Assembly: GCA_038049695.1 (NCBI GenBank)
Contig: CP142452.1
Location: forward strand, 28,942,501-29,006,500
Direction of reading: 5' to 3'
DNA: 64,000 bases
From: Cinnamomum chago
Taxonomy: Eukaryota; Streptophyta; Magnoliopsida; Laurales; Lauraceae
A program made the position numbers and the translations under genes. Under the pieces are notes generated by a model. It was not told where the DNA came from. It worked only from the letters and a program-made list of their open reading frames with translations, and did not search any database. The stretch's first letter is position 1; every line of letters begins with the position of its first letter. Below are positions 1 to 11,094 of the stretch, piece after piece.

Positions 1-165
1 ATTAAAAAAAAAAAAGCCTTGCTTCATAAAAATCCTGAAGAGGAAGTATATATGACCTTACGCCCTTACCACTGTATTTCGAGAAGAAAGGAAAAGTTTT
101 CAGGTTGTTAGATGTTGACAACCACTTACTCTAAAATCTTAAGCTGGTAGTAACAATGCATATCA

Positions 166-189
166 CCCCCCCCCCCCCCCCCCCCCCCC
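166..189. repeat. 24-nt poly-C run
   Basis: An uninterrupted run of C inside the Copia leader. Long C homopolymers are uncommon in plant DNA, and a second longer one sits at 29229-29264. Run length is error-prone in sequencing, so the true length is uncertain. Confidence 0.95.
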
Positions 190-327
190 GGGCACTTGCA
201 GGCTCCACACAGGACCATACACACAACACACTCCGTGGGAGAATACAAGGGCTCCTAACGGGAATCACACCTTCAGTGGAAGAATACAAGACACAGCAAC
301 CACAGGGACTCGAATACTTGACCTCCC

Positions 328-339
328 GCTCTGATACCA
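328..339 (-). promoter_or_regulatory. Copia primer binding site (initiator-Met tRNA type)
   Basis: The minus strand reads TGGTATCAGAGC, the usual plant Copia primer binding site complementary to the 3' end of initiator Met tRNA. It lies three bases inside the LTR end at 343, the normal spacing. Confidence 0.85.
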
Positions 340-342
340 AGT

Positions 343-620
343 TGGAACCCTAAATTCAAGTAGATCTAGGGCTTTAACTTGATGCCCCTTAGAAACCAAC
401 AATAGAAAAAAGAAGAAAACGATGAAGAAAGAGAGGGAATTTGAGGGGGAAACAATAGAATGATCTCCTCTATACATTAGGTCGACCATTCTTACATCAT
501 TAAATCATAGTTTCTGAAAATTACAAAATAGTTCCTCGGTTTCTTGATATTTACACCAAGGTCCCTAGCATGATATAAATTATAAATATAGGTCCTATTC
601 TCTAACTTATAACCCCAACA
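343..620 (-). repeat. Copia LTR, 278 bp, with PPT on one side and PBS on the other
   Basis: Read on the minus strand it starts TGTTGGGG at 620 and ends TTCCA at 343, giving the expected TG...CA ends. Upstream is a G-rich tract ending GCTTGGGG (621-628) that fits a polypurine tract, and beyond that a Copia RNase H and reverse transcriptase. Downstream is a primer binding site (328-339). The LTR is therefore both the 3' LTR of the remnant on its right and the 5' LTR of the leader on its left. No second LTR copy is inside the window to confirm the boundaries. Confidence 0.7.
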
Positions 621-640
621 CCCCAAGCTGGTGCATAGAT

Positions 641-2160
641 GTTCATCATGCCCAGCTTGGACACAATATTATGCAGCTTAGCTCTATTGACAGCCTTAGT
701 GAGAAAATCAGCTAATCGATCTTTAGTGTGAACTTGAATGAGCAACACATCCTCCTTTGCAATTTTTTACCTGATGAAATGATAGTCGATTTCCACATGC
801 TGTTGTTTTTCATGGTAGACAGGATTGTTGGCAAGTTTAATTGTTGAGATGCAATCAGAGTATAGATTCATTGGACCGCCTTGCCCGAAACCGAGCTCTT
901 CCAGTAAGAATTGCAACCATAATAACTCACAACATCCATGGGCAACAGCTCTATACTCGGCTTCTGCACTATACTTAGCAGTTGACAACCTGTTTCTTAC
1001 TTTTCCAGGAGAATAAATTTCCTCCAACCATTGTACAATACCCTATAGTGGTCATTGTATCTGTTAATGATCCAGCCCAATCAGCATTAGTATATGCCAC
1101 AGTCTTGGCATGCCCATGAGACCTGTATAGGATTCCTTAACCCGGTGTACCTTGTAAGTATCTAAGAATCCTGTGTACCGCAGCAAGATAATCAATTCTC
1201 AGAGCATGCATAAATTGACTAACCAGACTAACAGCGTAAAAAATGTCAAGTCTAGTTATTGTCAAATAAATCAGTATCCCCACCAACCGTTGATACATTC
1301 TCTTATCATGAAGTAACTCTCCACTTCCAATGTGAAGAGCAAGATTCTGTTCTATTGGAGTATCTGCCGACTGAGCACCCAACTTCCCAGTTTCTGCAAG
1401 GGGATCAAGGATGTATTTTCGTTGTGGAAAAACAATTCTAGTATTTGATCTCGCGACTTCAATTCCTAGGAAGTAATTCAATAAACCTAGATCCTTGATC
1501 TCAAACTCCTGCTTCAAAAAAGCTTTGAGCTGAGAGATTTCATCAACATCACTTCCAGTGACAGACATATCATCAATAGAAACTACGAGTACGACCACCT
1601 TCATATTCTTTCTTTCCACAAAGACAGTGTGATCCGCATAACACCTTGGAATTGAAACCCATAATTACCTTAGATATTGGAAGTCATGAAAAGAGAGCCA
1701 TCACCTAGTTATTTGAGAAATTATTCAACTCTTTCCTAGTTACTTGTTGAAGTCATTGGTTACGTATTTGAATATGTAAGCCTTTTCTTACCTATTTAAC
1801 CAAGGGGGGTGTCCTTGGAAAAATTTTCAGTATTGGAATTCAAATTACCACTCTCCCTTCTTGAGGACTATTTTCTTTCTCAATTTCCTTGGTTGTAATT
1901 GATAGTTGAAGTCCTCTTCTTGTGGAAGTCCCATATACACTTCTTCCCTAAATCTATATGCGGAAATGGATTTTTCTTCTTACATCAAGCTAATGTAATG
2001 TCCATGAGGGAGTAGCAGCAGGTGATAAAAGTATCTAATTGAATCTAATTTTGATATCAGTGCAAGTGTTTCATTATAATCAATTCCATATGTCTATATG
2101 AACCCTTTGGCCACTATTTGCGCTTAAATCATCCAGTTTCCCCATTTGGACTATGCTTAA
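641..2160 (-). pseudogene. Degenerate Copia reverse transcriptase / RNase H
   Basis: Decayed 3' half of a Copia polyprotein on the minus strand. Around 2040-2150 the frame reads like the start of the RT domain ([14 protein letters not shown], then YGIDYNET and LDSIRY) but carries several stops. At 1137-1670 it reads CYADHTVF, then a VSIDDM segment replacing the usual YVDDM catalytic motif, DLGLLNYFLGIEVA and TRLDIFYAVSLVSQFM. RNase H follows at 767-1027 with SAEAEYRAVAHGCCELLW and a late part resembling the usual NPVFHERTKHIEIDCHFIR segment. Frameshifts and stops separate the pieces and the integrase is absent. The RT Tyr-Val-Asp-Asp motif itself is altered, so this copy is dead. Its PPT and LTR follow at 621-343. 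Family is certain; exact edges are not. Confidence 0.85.
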
Positions 2161-2520
2161 AGAAAATACCCACTTGCATGTCAAATACAAGTTGGCTAAG
2201 GCCCACTTGTGTGGCTGACTCAGATCTGGGCCCAAAATTGAACTTATCTTTTAGATATGATTTGGTCAAAATACATGTGCACAGTTTCCTAATATAGGAT
2301 ATTCTTTTGCTATTATTAGACAGTGTATAATTGTGAATAGAAAGATACATATGTGTAGCCTTGAATAAGGCATTGTGATTCTATTTAATGAAAGGGTCGA
2401 TCTCCAGAGCAGTCACCAAATTCAATTGAAAATTCAGAAATCTTGCTTAAATGATTTGCACCCCCAAAATTCTCTTGCCTATAAGCAAGTAACAAGTGCC
2501 CACCCTCATCTTGAACTCCA
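2161..2520. other. Gene-free stretch between Copia remnant and MULE
   Basis: I see no coding sequence or recognisable repeat. It may hold further decayed Copia sequence, but none aligns by eye. Confidence 0.4.
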
Positions 2521-2529
2521 AAAGAAATT
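2521..2529. repeat. 9-bp target-site duplication, left copy
   Basis: AAAGAAATT, repeated exactly at 3143-3151 on the other side of the MULE-like element. Confidence 0.8.
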
Positions 2530-3142
2530 GAGTCAGGCTACCTACACACTCCATTTCCCTCTCTACACACTGCATTTAAAAAAAAAAAAAACAAAATCAA
2601 AAAATTCCTAAACTACCCTCGCCATCTCCTTCCTTCTCTATCCCTTCTCCTCGTTGTCCACCGCCCACCCTCTCCCCTTCCTCTCCTCTCCCTCTTCCTC
2701 ATCATCTTCCTCTCCTTCTCCCTCTCTATTTCCCTCTCTTTCCCTCTCCCTGCTCGTCGCCGCCCGCCCACTCTCCTTCTCCCTCTTCCTCTCCTTCTCC
2801 CTCTCTATTTCCCTCTCCCCGCTCATCGCCGACCGCCGCCCGGTCACCCTCTCCCCTTCCTCTCTCCCTCTCACGGTGGACAAGCAAATGGAGAAGAATC
2901 AAATGCTTTGGATGTAAAAAAAAAAAAAAAAATTTGCCATTGAAATCGGCGAATCCGATTCGTTCGGCGTTACAGGGCCGAGTTTGTTCGGCCCCGTAAC
3001 GCCGAGCAAACTCGATTCGTTCGGCCCCGTGTCGCCGAACGAATGTAGACAATGGGTAGTTTAGGAATTTTTTGTTTTTGTTTTTTTTATTTTAAAATGC
3101 AGTGTGTAGAGAGGGAAATGGAGTGTGCAGGTAGCAGCTCTC
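2530..3142. mobile_element. Non-autonomous Mutator-like element (MULE-MITE), 613 bp
   Basis: Both ends carry an inverted repeat of about 50 bp: the left arm runs GCTACCTACACACTCC then CCCTCTCTACACACTGCATTT, and the right arm is its complement, with four mismatches near the tip after a shared GAG. The nine bases AAAGAAATT flank it on both sides (2521-2529 and 3143-3151), the target-site duplication length typical of Mutator elements. The interior is CT-rich, then GC-rich with an inverted motif around TTCGGCGTTACAGGGCCG (2960-3030). It encodes no transposase; the ORFs across it are products of low-complexity CT sequence. Two other CT-rich elements with CTCTCTACACAC-type motifs occur at 19225-19650 and 21047-21355. 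Confidence 0.8.
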
Positions 3143-3151
3143 AAAGAAATT
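3143..3151. repeat. 9-bp target-site duplication, right copy
   Basis: AAAGAAATT, matching 2521-2529. Confidence 0.8.
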
Positions 3152-4212
3152 TTGATCAAAGGAAAAAGGGACAAAAAAACTGATTGGGCTAGATATGCAA
3201 AATGATCCATTGTGAGACTTGCTTGACTAGGTGATGAAAAACAGAAGACACAACACTACTTGGGCTAGATAAGGAGAGACCACCACTCTCATGTCCACCA
3301 TAATCCTTTTCTTCAAACACCCCTCATGTCCACCATAATCCATTTCTTCCATTACTGAGTCTTGAAAAAACACTGAGACAGTAGAACGCAGCAGTGCAAT
3401 TCAGAGACTTGATAAGACTACTCATGCAGAATACATTTTTAGCAAGTTTTGCTACATGAAGGACAAAAACCAAAGACAACGAAGCTAAGAGACTGATGGT
3501 ACATAATTCCTCAACTTGAATACGCAAACCAACCACAATGTTCAAATAATTATGATTTTGTTAATGTTACAAAGCTAGTATGAAAAAAGGAATATGAAGA
3601 ATTCAAGTAAAAATAGATGAAAAAGAAAAACGAAGAAACTATTAGTGAAAAAACTAGTTTTCTTAGCCATATGATCGACACAACCCTTTTATTCATTGAC
3701 TAGTATATAGTGTTCCACATGTAGTACATAAGTAATGAGGACAATAAATAACAGTAACTAACAGTAGCATCGAGATTTCTCTACAACGTGGTCCACATGG
3801 GGCCTTCCGTAACTATTTCTGTATCAGGCTGTAGAAGAATTTTATTTGAACGACTGAGAATAGGAGGGGGGTAGCATTCTCAATGGAGATCATAGTTAAA
3901 TAAAACCTTACTAGGATAACAAACAAATCTAAGAAATGAACACGGCCATATAGAACACAGGCAAGACCATCCTCTAATCTTGAATATTCATGAACCGGAA
4001 TTTACGATCTTCAAATTTCAAGGAATGTTTGGGAGGCTGCATGTAGTTCTGTTTCTCTTATTTCTTTTTTGTATTTATTTTTTCCAACTAGCTATCTTAT
4101 TGAGGTTTTCTTTCTGATGTGAACAAGAAACAAGAGAATGGAGTTGCAATCTTCTTGAACAAAGCCCTTGCCCCTAACAAACTGATTGTTACTGCTAAGA
4201 AATTAATGGTAA
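3152..4212. other. Gene-free, AT-rich
   Basis: No coding sequence, TIR or RNA gene recognised. I looked here on the minus strand for the missing later exons of the transporter at 5043-6786 and found none. Confidence 0.5.
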
Positions 4213-4588
4213 CGCTAAGGCTAAAAGAAAAACACAATATGAACCTCACATTTTCATAATTTTTTTCATCTACCTGAGTTTTATGATTGCAGAGATGTAC
4301 AATAAATTCAGCTTGACCTCATATGAGTAAGCTGGCGTGGCTATTAGCACTGTAAGCATGTTTTTATGGTCACTCGTTACTCTTTCGAGATAAGTTAATT
4401 TGGTAATGCTACCGGCCAAAAACACTCAATATGAAAGCTCACTTTTTCAAATTGTTTTCATCTACATGAGTTTTATGATTGTGAATATGTACAAGCAATT
4501 CAGCTTGACACCATATGAGCAAGCCAGTGTGGCGTTTAGCACTGTAGGTTTTTATGGTCACTCTTCTTTCAAGATAAGTTAATTTAAA
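4213..4588. repeat. Degenerate tandem duplication, two units of about 185-190 bp
   Basis: Unit A (about 4213-4404) and unit B (about 4405-4588) share long blocks in the same order: ATATGAA...CTCAC, TTTTCATCTAC, GAGTTTTATGATTG, AATTCAGCTTGAC, CATATGAG, TTAGCACTGTA, TTTTTATGGTCACTC and GATAAGTTAATTT. They differ by many substitutions and small indels, so the duplication is old. A short plus-strand ORF lies in unit B but has no recognisable domain and is disrupted in unit A. Confidence 0.75.
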
Positions 4589-5042
4589 TACTTCAAAAGA
4601 GCACATTTTTCTCTCTGCCATAAACTCTACCCCTCACGATCATCATCATAGTAGAACCCTACCAATATATCTAGGGTCGGCTTTGTACATTCTCCATTCA
4701 TCCCTTCTTAGGAATAACGGAATAAGTCTTTTTGACCCCACAACCTACAATGCCACCCCCTTCCCATGATACCATGTACTTGCAAGCCTCTTCCACTCTC
4801 CCATGCCAATAAATAAATTGAAAAGCAACAATCATTACCAACCAATATAAACAAGAAGAATGCATCTGTTTTAGTCTTATAGACATTTAAATGGGAATGG
4901 ATGAAATTCAAAATATTCAGGTAAAATAATAGTCACAGTATCAATGTCAGAGACCACATAAAGCAGAAACAAAGGGTAAATGGGCACAGAAGATATCTGC
5001 ATATTAAGACGACCAACTAGTAAAAGTAATAGAAGCATTTAC

Positions 5043-6786
5043 CCTTCAGAAGAAAGCAGGATACCCTGAAGAACAGACTTGAAGGCCCTTGCCCCAGTGG
5101 CACTGATGCACATAATAAAGCCATACAAGTGAAAACTTGGCTCTCCCTGCCAACACCAAGGGGGTTCTGATTTCAATATCTTCCAAACGAGATGTAAGAT
5201 GCATCTTTTTATATAACTGGACCTTATATACATCTAAAAACCCTTTATGAATCTCTTAAATAACCAAGAAATAATATAACAAAATCCTGTAACTGCTACA
5301 AGAATCCATCGTTTGGGGAGCACAAAAATAAGTCAATTTTCACATAAGAGAATTTTGTAAGTAATCAAACAAAACCAATCAAAATTTCAAAAGCAAAATC
5401 ACAAAACAAAAGTTAACCAACACAAAATCAATCAATGTCTGGTTTCCAAATTATTAGATGAACATCTGTAAGTTGACACAGCATGACTCACTTGGGATCA
5501 TCACTTCGACACTTGATACCGAAAAACTCAACTCAGCCAATAGTAGTCTAATGTCATAGTGTAGTTAATCATCTGCAAATGGTAAGTAATCCACAAAACA
5601 AGGAACCCAGAGAACCAGTCCATTATTGGATGATACACAAGAAATCAAGCAAAATCATCATCAGAGCATGAAAGACCAAAAGCTAAAAGTTAAAAATAGA
5701 ATAAAAGAAAGAATAAAAAATCAAAGGGGATAAAATTACATTTACTCTTTTCTTTAATTGGTACAGCTTCAAAAGTAAAGGAAATTAATCGAAAAAACAA
5801 TTTTCTTTAATTCCATCAATCTAAAACAAAAGCCACCCAACACATAATCACTCCAAACAGAGCAAAACTATCAATTTAATTAAAGAAACAAAACAATGCA
5901 ATCTGATCAAAGCAAAAAAAAAATCAATCAATCTACAAACAAAAGAGCACCCCCATCAAACAAACCAACCATTGATCATCCCAAACCGAACAAAACTATC
6001 AATTTCCGAGAAGATTAGAACCAAAAGGAATTCAACCCAAGCAAAACATGGAAGAACCAACAGATCTTACAAGCCATCAATGTGGCATAGCAAATGTAAC
6101 CCACCAAACATATGCAGCTTATGATCACCCAGACAGATAAAACTGAAACAAGTGTAACACAGCCAACGCAAAATCTAGAAGAACCAGTCAACCCCACTAG
6201 AGATCAGCGCCCCACAACCAATGTGGAAGGCTTGAGCCATCAAACAAACCCAACTTGCGATCACACCAAACAGAGCAAAATACCAATTCTCAAGATTAAA
6301 AAAAAAAAAATTTGAATGCAAAATCTACCAGAACCAACATACCCCACTTGCAATAATCACCCCGGTGACAACTGGGACCAATGCAGCATATGTGACCCAG
6401 GCCTCCCTCTTCAATGTCATCATGTAGGCGAAGAGCGCTGTAAAGAATGGCGTAGTGGCGCCGACGGCCTGATTGAACGAGACAGGCAGGTACCTGAGGG
6501 AGATATTCCCACCGACGACCGAGCTGCAGAAGACGACACTAAGCGCAGAGATCTTGAGGAACTGTGACCTGGATCTGATGGTCTGGAGAGGCACAAAGCG
6601 CATGAGAACAATGGAAACATAGCTGAAGATGGCACAGGCAGACATGTGGCACATGGTGAGGAAGATTGGGTAGGAGAATGCATAGTTGGAGAGAAGGAGC
6701 TTGTTGAGGAGGAGAACTCCTATGTTGGAGAAGTACCAAGATATGATCAATGTGAAGATGAAGAGGGTCTCTTTCTTTACGGGCAT
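5043..6786 (-). CDS. Nucleotide-sugar / triose-phosphate transporter family protein, exons 1-2, 3' part not found
   Basis: This is a minus-strand spliced gene, join(5043..5146, 6343..6786). Exon 1 starts at the ATG at 6786 behind a CT-rich leader and encodes 148 residues ending IIASG at a donor (GTATGT at 6342). Exon 2 begins after an AG at 5147 with [10 protein letters not shown], keeps the frame exactly, and ends LLSSE plus two bases at a GTAAATG donor (5042). The protein resembles the plant KT/TPT group of nucleotide-sugar transporters: [58 protein letters not shown] and VPVVTG are family-conserved. Six hydrophobic segments are visible; intact relatives have about ten in roughly 300 residues, and act in Golgi or ER membranes. 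The remaining exons were not seen down to position 1, so either intron 2 is very long and TE-filled or the gene is truncated. Exon 1 has no stops, so it is at least recently functional. Confidence 0.82.
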
Positions 6787-7080
6787 TTTGATTTTGAGGG
6801 GGGTTTGAGGATTGAGACCAACAAGAAGAAGAAGAGGGAGATTTGGATTTGATTGAAAAATCTCCCTATAGTATGGAATGGGTGGGTGTTTTGGGAGGTG
6901 GGCTCTTTTTTTTTATCTTCTCCTCTTTTTGAATTTTTTTGGGAAGGGTTTTCTTGATTTTCTGATAATTGGGTTGTCTTTGATTTTTTGAAATGGATTT
7001 TGTTGATTCTAATTTGAAGGTGCTGGAAAGAGAAAAGGGAGGAGTAGAATTGGGAGAGATTGCTGTTGGTATAAAACTCT
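6787..7080 (-). promoter_or_regulatory. 5' UTR and promoter-proximal region of the transporter
   Basis: On the minus strand the 60 bases before the ATG are a CT-rich leader (CCCTCTTCTTCTTCTTG), common in plant 5' UTRs. A weak TATA-like ACTATAGG lies at about 6867-6874. The start site cannot be fixed from sequence alone. Confidence 0.4.
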
Positions 7081-7825
7081 AATGCAATATACAGTTTGTT
7101 TGCATGGGTATTTCAGTTTGTTAGTGGATTATTAATAGCGACAACTACAAGGCTTTAAGCCTAGTTTCTTAATAACAAGTATTAACAGTTTGTAACGTCT
7201 TATTGTATTTTTGTTTTTCAGGTTTTTTTTTTGTTTTTAAGGGGGATTTTGGAAACCATATATTTCTAAAGATTTTGCTATATTATATTCTAATTTTTAG
7301 AATATAATTTACACAAAACTAAGTATTTTGATAACTTAGAATCTATCCTATAATATCTCACTTTGTTATAAAAATCTTCATATTAAAATATTCAATTATA
7401 TGATGTATAAAACAATCTTTTCTTAAAAAAACTACCTATAATTTTTGCAAACACAAGTGGAACTTCTTCAGCAAATACTACCACAGTGGCCCACTGCAAT
7501 TTTTAACATTGATGGTTTATCTAAGAGTCCTACTATAACTCTAGTGGGCCCTTCCATGTTTAGAAATTTTATATGGGTCCTATAATCTTATCATAATTAC
7601 ATAGTTTCATTGTTGATTATTAATATTATGTGGGTCCTACAAAAGGTTACATTAGGTGACTTTTATTGAGGAGTGGGCTCCACCTAACGGGGAATATTGA
7701 AAAGTATTTCCGATGCCTCTACTAACGCTTTGAAGTTTTGGTAGCAATAGCTAGCTAAAGAAATTTAATAAAACTATAATTACCAACATATGGCGAGTCC
7801 CATACTTTATAAGTATATTAAAACA
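7081..7825. other. Gene-free, AT-rich
   Basis: No coding sequence. A short self-complementary stretch around TATATTCTAATTTTTAGAAT (7282-7310) could be part of a decayed MITE, but I cannot define ends. Confidence 0.4.
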
Positions 7826-8178
7826 GTAATATCCAAGGTTCTCACATATTATATAAGAACTTTTTTTGTAGGGCCCAATTATGAGCCCCATTTGGGGATG
7901 GGACCAGGGGGATGGAAAGATCTATGTGAGATCACCCCACATATCAAGTTTGACTCTAAACCCATGCCCTTAACCCCTTCATCTGTGTGCCACAAGTTTA
8001 ATGACTTTATATTAAAAATATATATAGTCAGCTATCAAACGGTTCAGTCCATTTGGATGTGTGTCAATCCTTGTGATAAGTGAATATCAAAGGATTTCAT
8101 ATTGGTTGCTAGGTTTGGATGGGTTGCTAGTTGGGTCCCATAAAAAAGTTCTCATATAATGGTTCTCACTTGAATATT
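7826..8178. mobile_element. MITE-like element with about 45-bp inverted ends
   Basis: The left end (AATATCCAAGG, ATATAAGAACTTTTTTT, GTAGGGCCC) and the reverse complement of the right end (AATATTCAAGT, ATATGAGAACTTTTTTA, TGGGACCC) match over about 45 bp with mismatches and small gaps. The interior has no transposase, and the 97-aa ORF across it resembles no known protein. No clear target-site duplication was found, so superfamily is open. Confidence 0.55.
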
Positions 8179-10370
8179 TTCTATATTAAAAGTCATAGAA
8201 ATTGTCAAACACTAGTGGCACAATATTGTAATATGACACAATTTTATTATGTGATAATAAAACCTTACAATATTCAAATTTGATAATATTATATTCTATA
8301 GTTATCCAAACGCCCCTAAATTTCAATTTGATTTATACATGGGAAAACTTCTTAGAAGACAAAAATATTTGAAAAATAAAAATTCTATATCCTTTGATGT
8401 CATTGCCATTCCTCATGTATCTCTTCAGGCCAAATTTCATTTTAATTAAAGTCAATGTACCGTCAAAGATGTTTTGATCTAACGATGGAATTAACTCTTA
8501 CCATCGCGAATTTATGGCTTGGATATGATATATGTGGAAAGTTATTATTATTATTTTTAGCGGTTTGAATCTTCCAAATTGTGACCCTATTCATGAAATT
8601 TTAGGTTTGGCCACATAACTTCTCCATTTCGTAACATCAAAGGGTTTAAATCATGGTTTTGAATGAATGGTGTGTTTTATATGTAAATATAGACAGAGAT
8701 TGTATGGTTTGGTTAATGATCTACAGATGTATATATTATATTCTATGGTTAAGATTATTATATATGCAAAATGGTGGCAGTGATTACTATCGAATTCAGA
8801 GCACCTGTCAACCAGAACTATAACACAAAATCATGTTTTGCTATCCAACCTATTTTGCGGGACATCAATGCGTTGATGTTCAAATTTGAAGACATTCCCT
8901 TTTTCAATACTTCTAAAAGGCTTAATTAATTTGCTCATGAACTTGCCAAGAACTTATATAGACGAGGGGTTTGTATGGAACTAACAAGGGATTGATATCC
9001 TATGTAGTTTGGGAAGCTCATCTTGGTTTTGTTTTATTTTCTTTTCTTTCTAAAGAAATTGCTTTTTACCAAAAAATTTAAAAAACACACACACACACAC
9101 AAAATCATGTTTTAAAATCAGGACACTACATCTGATGTGCCCATCTTTGGTAAAATGGATGGCAGACAATTAATGGACATACCAGCACATCAATAATCTG
9201 ATAGCCCCACATCAACCAAAACAAGTTTGCTTTAAGCTTCCAATCATCATTGGTGAATTTTTATGGTAAACCACCTTCCTTTGGTTTTCAATCTCTGATA
9301 AATCACTGGTGAACCAATCTTCTTGTACTCAAGGGATGCTATTGAGAAGAAAAAAATGCCTTGCTTTTCATGATTTCTGTGGCGACCGGGAGTGCCCCAA
9401 CTACAGGGACAAGGGGATCAGAGGGCACGGGCATAAAATTAGGATTCATAAATCACATGGTCATACTAACATTTGATTTTAGGATATTAAATTTTTAGTC
9501 TTATAACTGCAATTTTTTATTTTTTTTTATCATGATTCAATTCAAAGGTGGATAAGGCTGGACAAGTTTCATAAAAAGATGATAGTTAGTGGCTTTTCTT
9601 CTGAGGTGTGGCCAATCATCTAACAGTTTGGAGTTTGTATAGCTATCAGCCTATCACTATTAGAGAAGGGCCAAAAGACAGGATCAAGACATAGTAAGAA
9701 AAAAAAAAGCGTCATAATGAGTGATCTATACAACAGATATGACAGTAACTAGCATAACAGGCCGTGGCTTATAGAGATAAATAAACATCAAATAATAGAA
9801 TAATGAATGGCATCAATCAGCATCTGTTGGTTATTAAATCTATTTTTTTTCTCTCAAATATTAGATGCATTTTGCTTTACTTTCTATGCAAAAATAATGA
9901 AATGAAAGATGAATGAATCCAAAGTATATGAACTTAGTGGTGGGCAAAGAATTTTAAATAAATAAATTCATTGCATAAACCCACCATACAATTCAATTGA
10001 GAAATGATCTCAATTTATACAATGAAGAGCAAAACAACAATTATTCAAAATTCAAATTACCTAAAATCTGAAACAACCAAATTAATCTTTATCTAAGATA
10101 CTAATCTTTTGGGGGATTGAAAGTAATTAAATATAATACTGTTCAGAGCAAGTGAGTTTGATATGACTGTTAGAGTAACATTTACAACATGAGTAAACTA
10201 TCTTAAAGAACTAACCTGAATTTAGGTTGATAGATCTAGCATAGAAGGTTTTTTTTATTTTTTATTTTTTATTAAAGCTACTTTACGGAAAAGTTCAGAA
10301 ACAACAAGAAAAGCTTGCCTGTGTTTTTTTTTTTAATATTAATTTAGAAAAGGTATGCAATAATAAGTCC
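8179..10370. other. Gene-free intergenic DNA
   Basis: I see no coding region, TIR element or RNA gene. There is a short (CA)n run near 9085-9101 and several A or T tracts. The sequence is mostly single-copy in appearance within this window. Confidence 0.45.
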
Positions 10371-10383
10371 AAGTTAGCTAGTT
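10371..10383. repeat. SINE target-site duplication, left copy
   Basis: AAGTTAGCTAGTT, repeated exactly at 13856-13868 across the SINE plus its nested hAT insertion. Confidence 0.85.
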
Positions 10384-10700
10384 TTTTTTTTTTCTGCTAT
10401 CGGAAGGTTTTCAACCCTTTGGGCTGGACTAATCCCTCCGGGCCCATATGGAAACCGGGTAAACTCTCATATAGCCCCAGTTAGAAATGTCAAACCGGCA
10501 CGACCCGCCCCAGCTTCGGCCCACCCGTGGCACAGGCCAGGCTGGCACGGCCCGCCCCAGCTATGGGGCCGAGCCGGCACGGCCCGCCAGGGAAAACCCC
10601 TGGCACGGCACTGCCCACTGGCACGGCCCGCCATGGGGCGGGCTGGAGCGGGCCGAGCCAGGCGGGCTGGTGGGCCAGGCAGGCCTGCTGGGCCTGGTCT

Positions 10701-10852
10701 GTTTTTTTGTGTTTGTTTCTTTCTTTCTTTCTTTCTTTCTTTCTTTTGTTTCTTTCTTTCTTTCTTTCTTTCTTTCTTTTTGTTTCTTTCTTTCTTTCTT
10801 TCTTTTTTTTGTTTCTTTGTTTCTTTATTTCTTTGTTTCTTTCTTTCTTTTC
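10701..10852. repeat. (CTTT)n microsatellite
   Basis: About 150 bases of CTTT/GTTT repeats within the left end of the hAT element. It produces spurious long ORFs on both strands. Confidence 0.95.
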
Positions 10853-11094
10853 AGTATTAAAAAAAAAAATAGAACACGAATACACAATTACAGAGAATGA
10901 CAAAGATATTTAAGTGGTTCGGTCAAACTCGACCTACTCCACTGAGAAGAGAAAATCATTTGGATCTTAACTTCTTGAAGGTTTCTAAATAGGATTACCT
11001 TCAAAACCTTACAATCTTTTTAGAAAAAAAAAAAAAAAAAAAAGAATGTTAAACTTATAAATTTAAAAATTACAATGAAGGAAAAAGTAAAAAA

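Larger units (their letters stand above)
1..342 (-). mobile_element. Copia 5' leader fragment, cut by window edge
   Basis: On the minus strand this is the sequence directly downstream of a primer binding site (328-339) that follows an LTR (343-620), so it reads as the untranslated leader of a Copia-type LTR retrotransposon running off the left edge. It holds no convincing coding sequence; the small ORFs here are driven by a poly-C run. Its position is odd: the neighbouring LTR also has an element interior on its other side, so this leader belongs to a second or rearranged copy. Confidence 0.6.

Noticed and set aside
3324..3545. Hydrophobic 73-aa minus-strand ORF as exon 3 of the transporter
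   Set aside because: It lacks every conserved segment expected after LLSSEG in the family.
4400..4582. 60-aa plus-strand ORF as a small gene
   Set aside because: It is one unit of a tandem duplication whose sister is disrupted, and has no domain.
10487..10913. Overlapping 75-137 aa ORFs
   Set aside because: They span the GC-rich hAT end and (CTTT)n repeat; F/L/S or K/E runs only.
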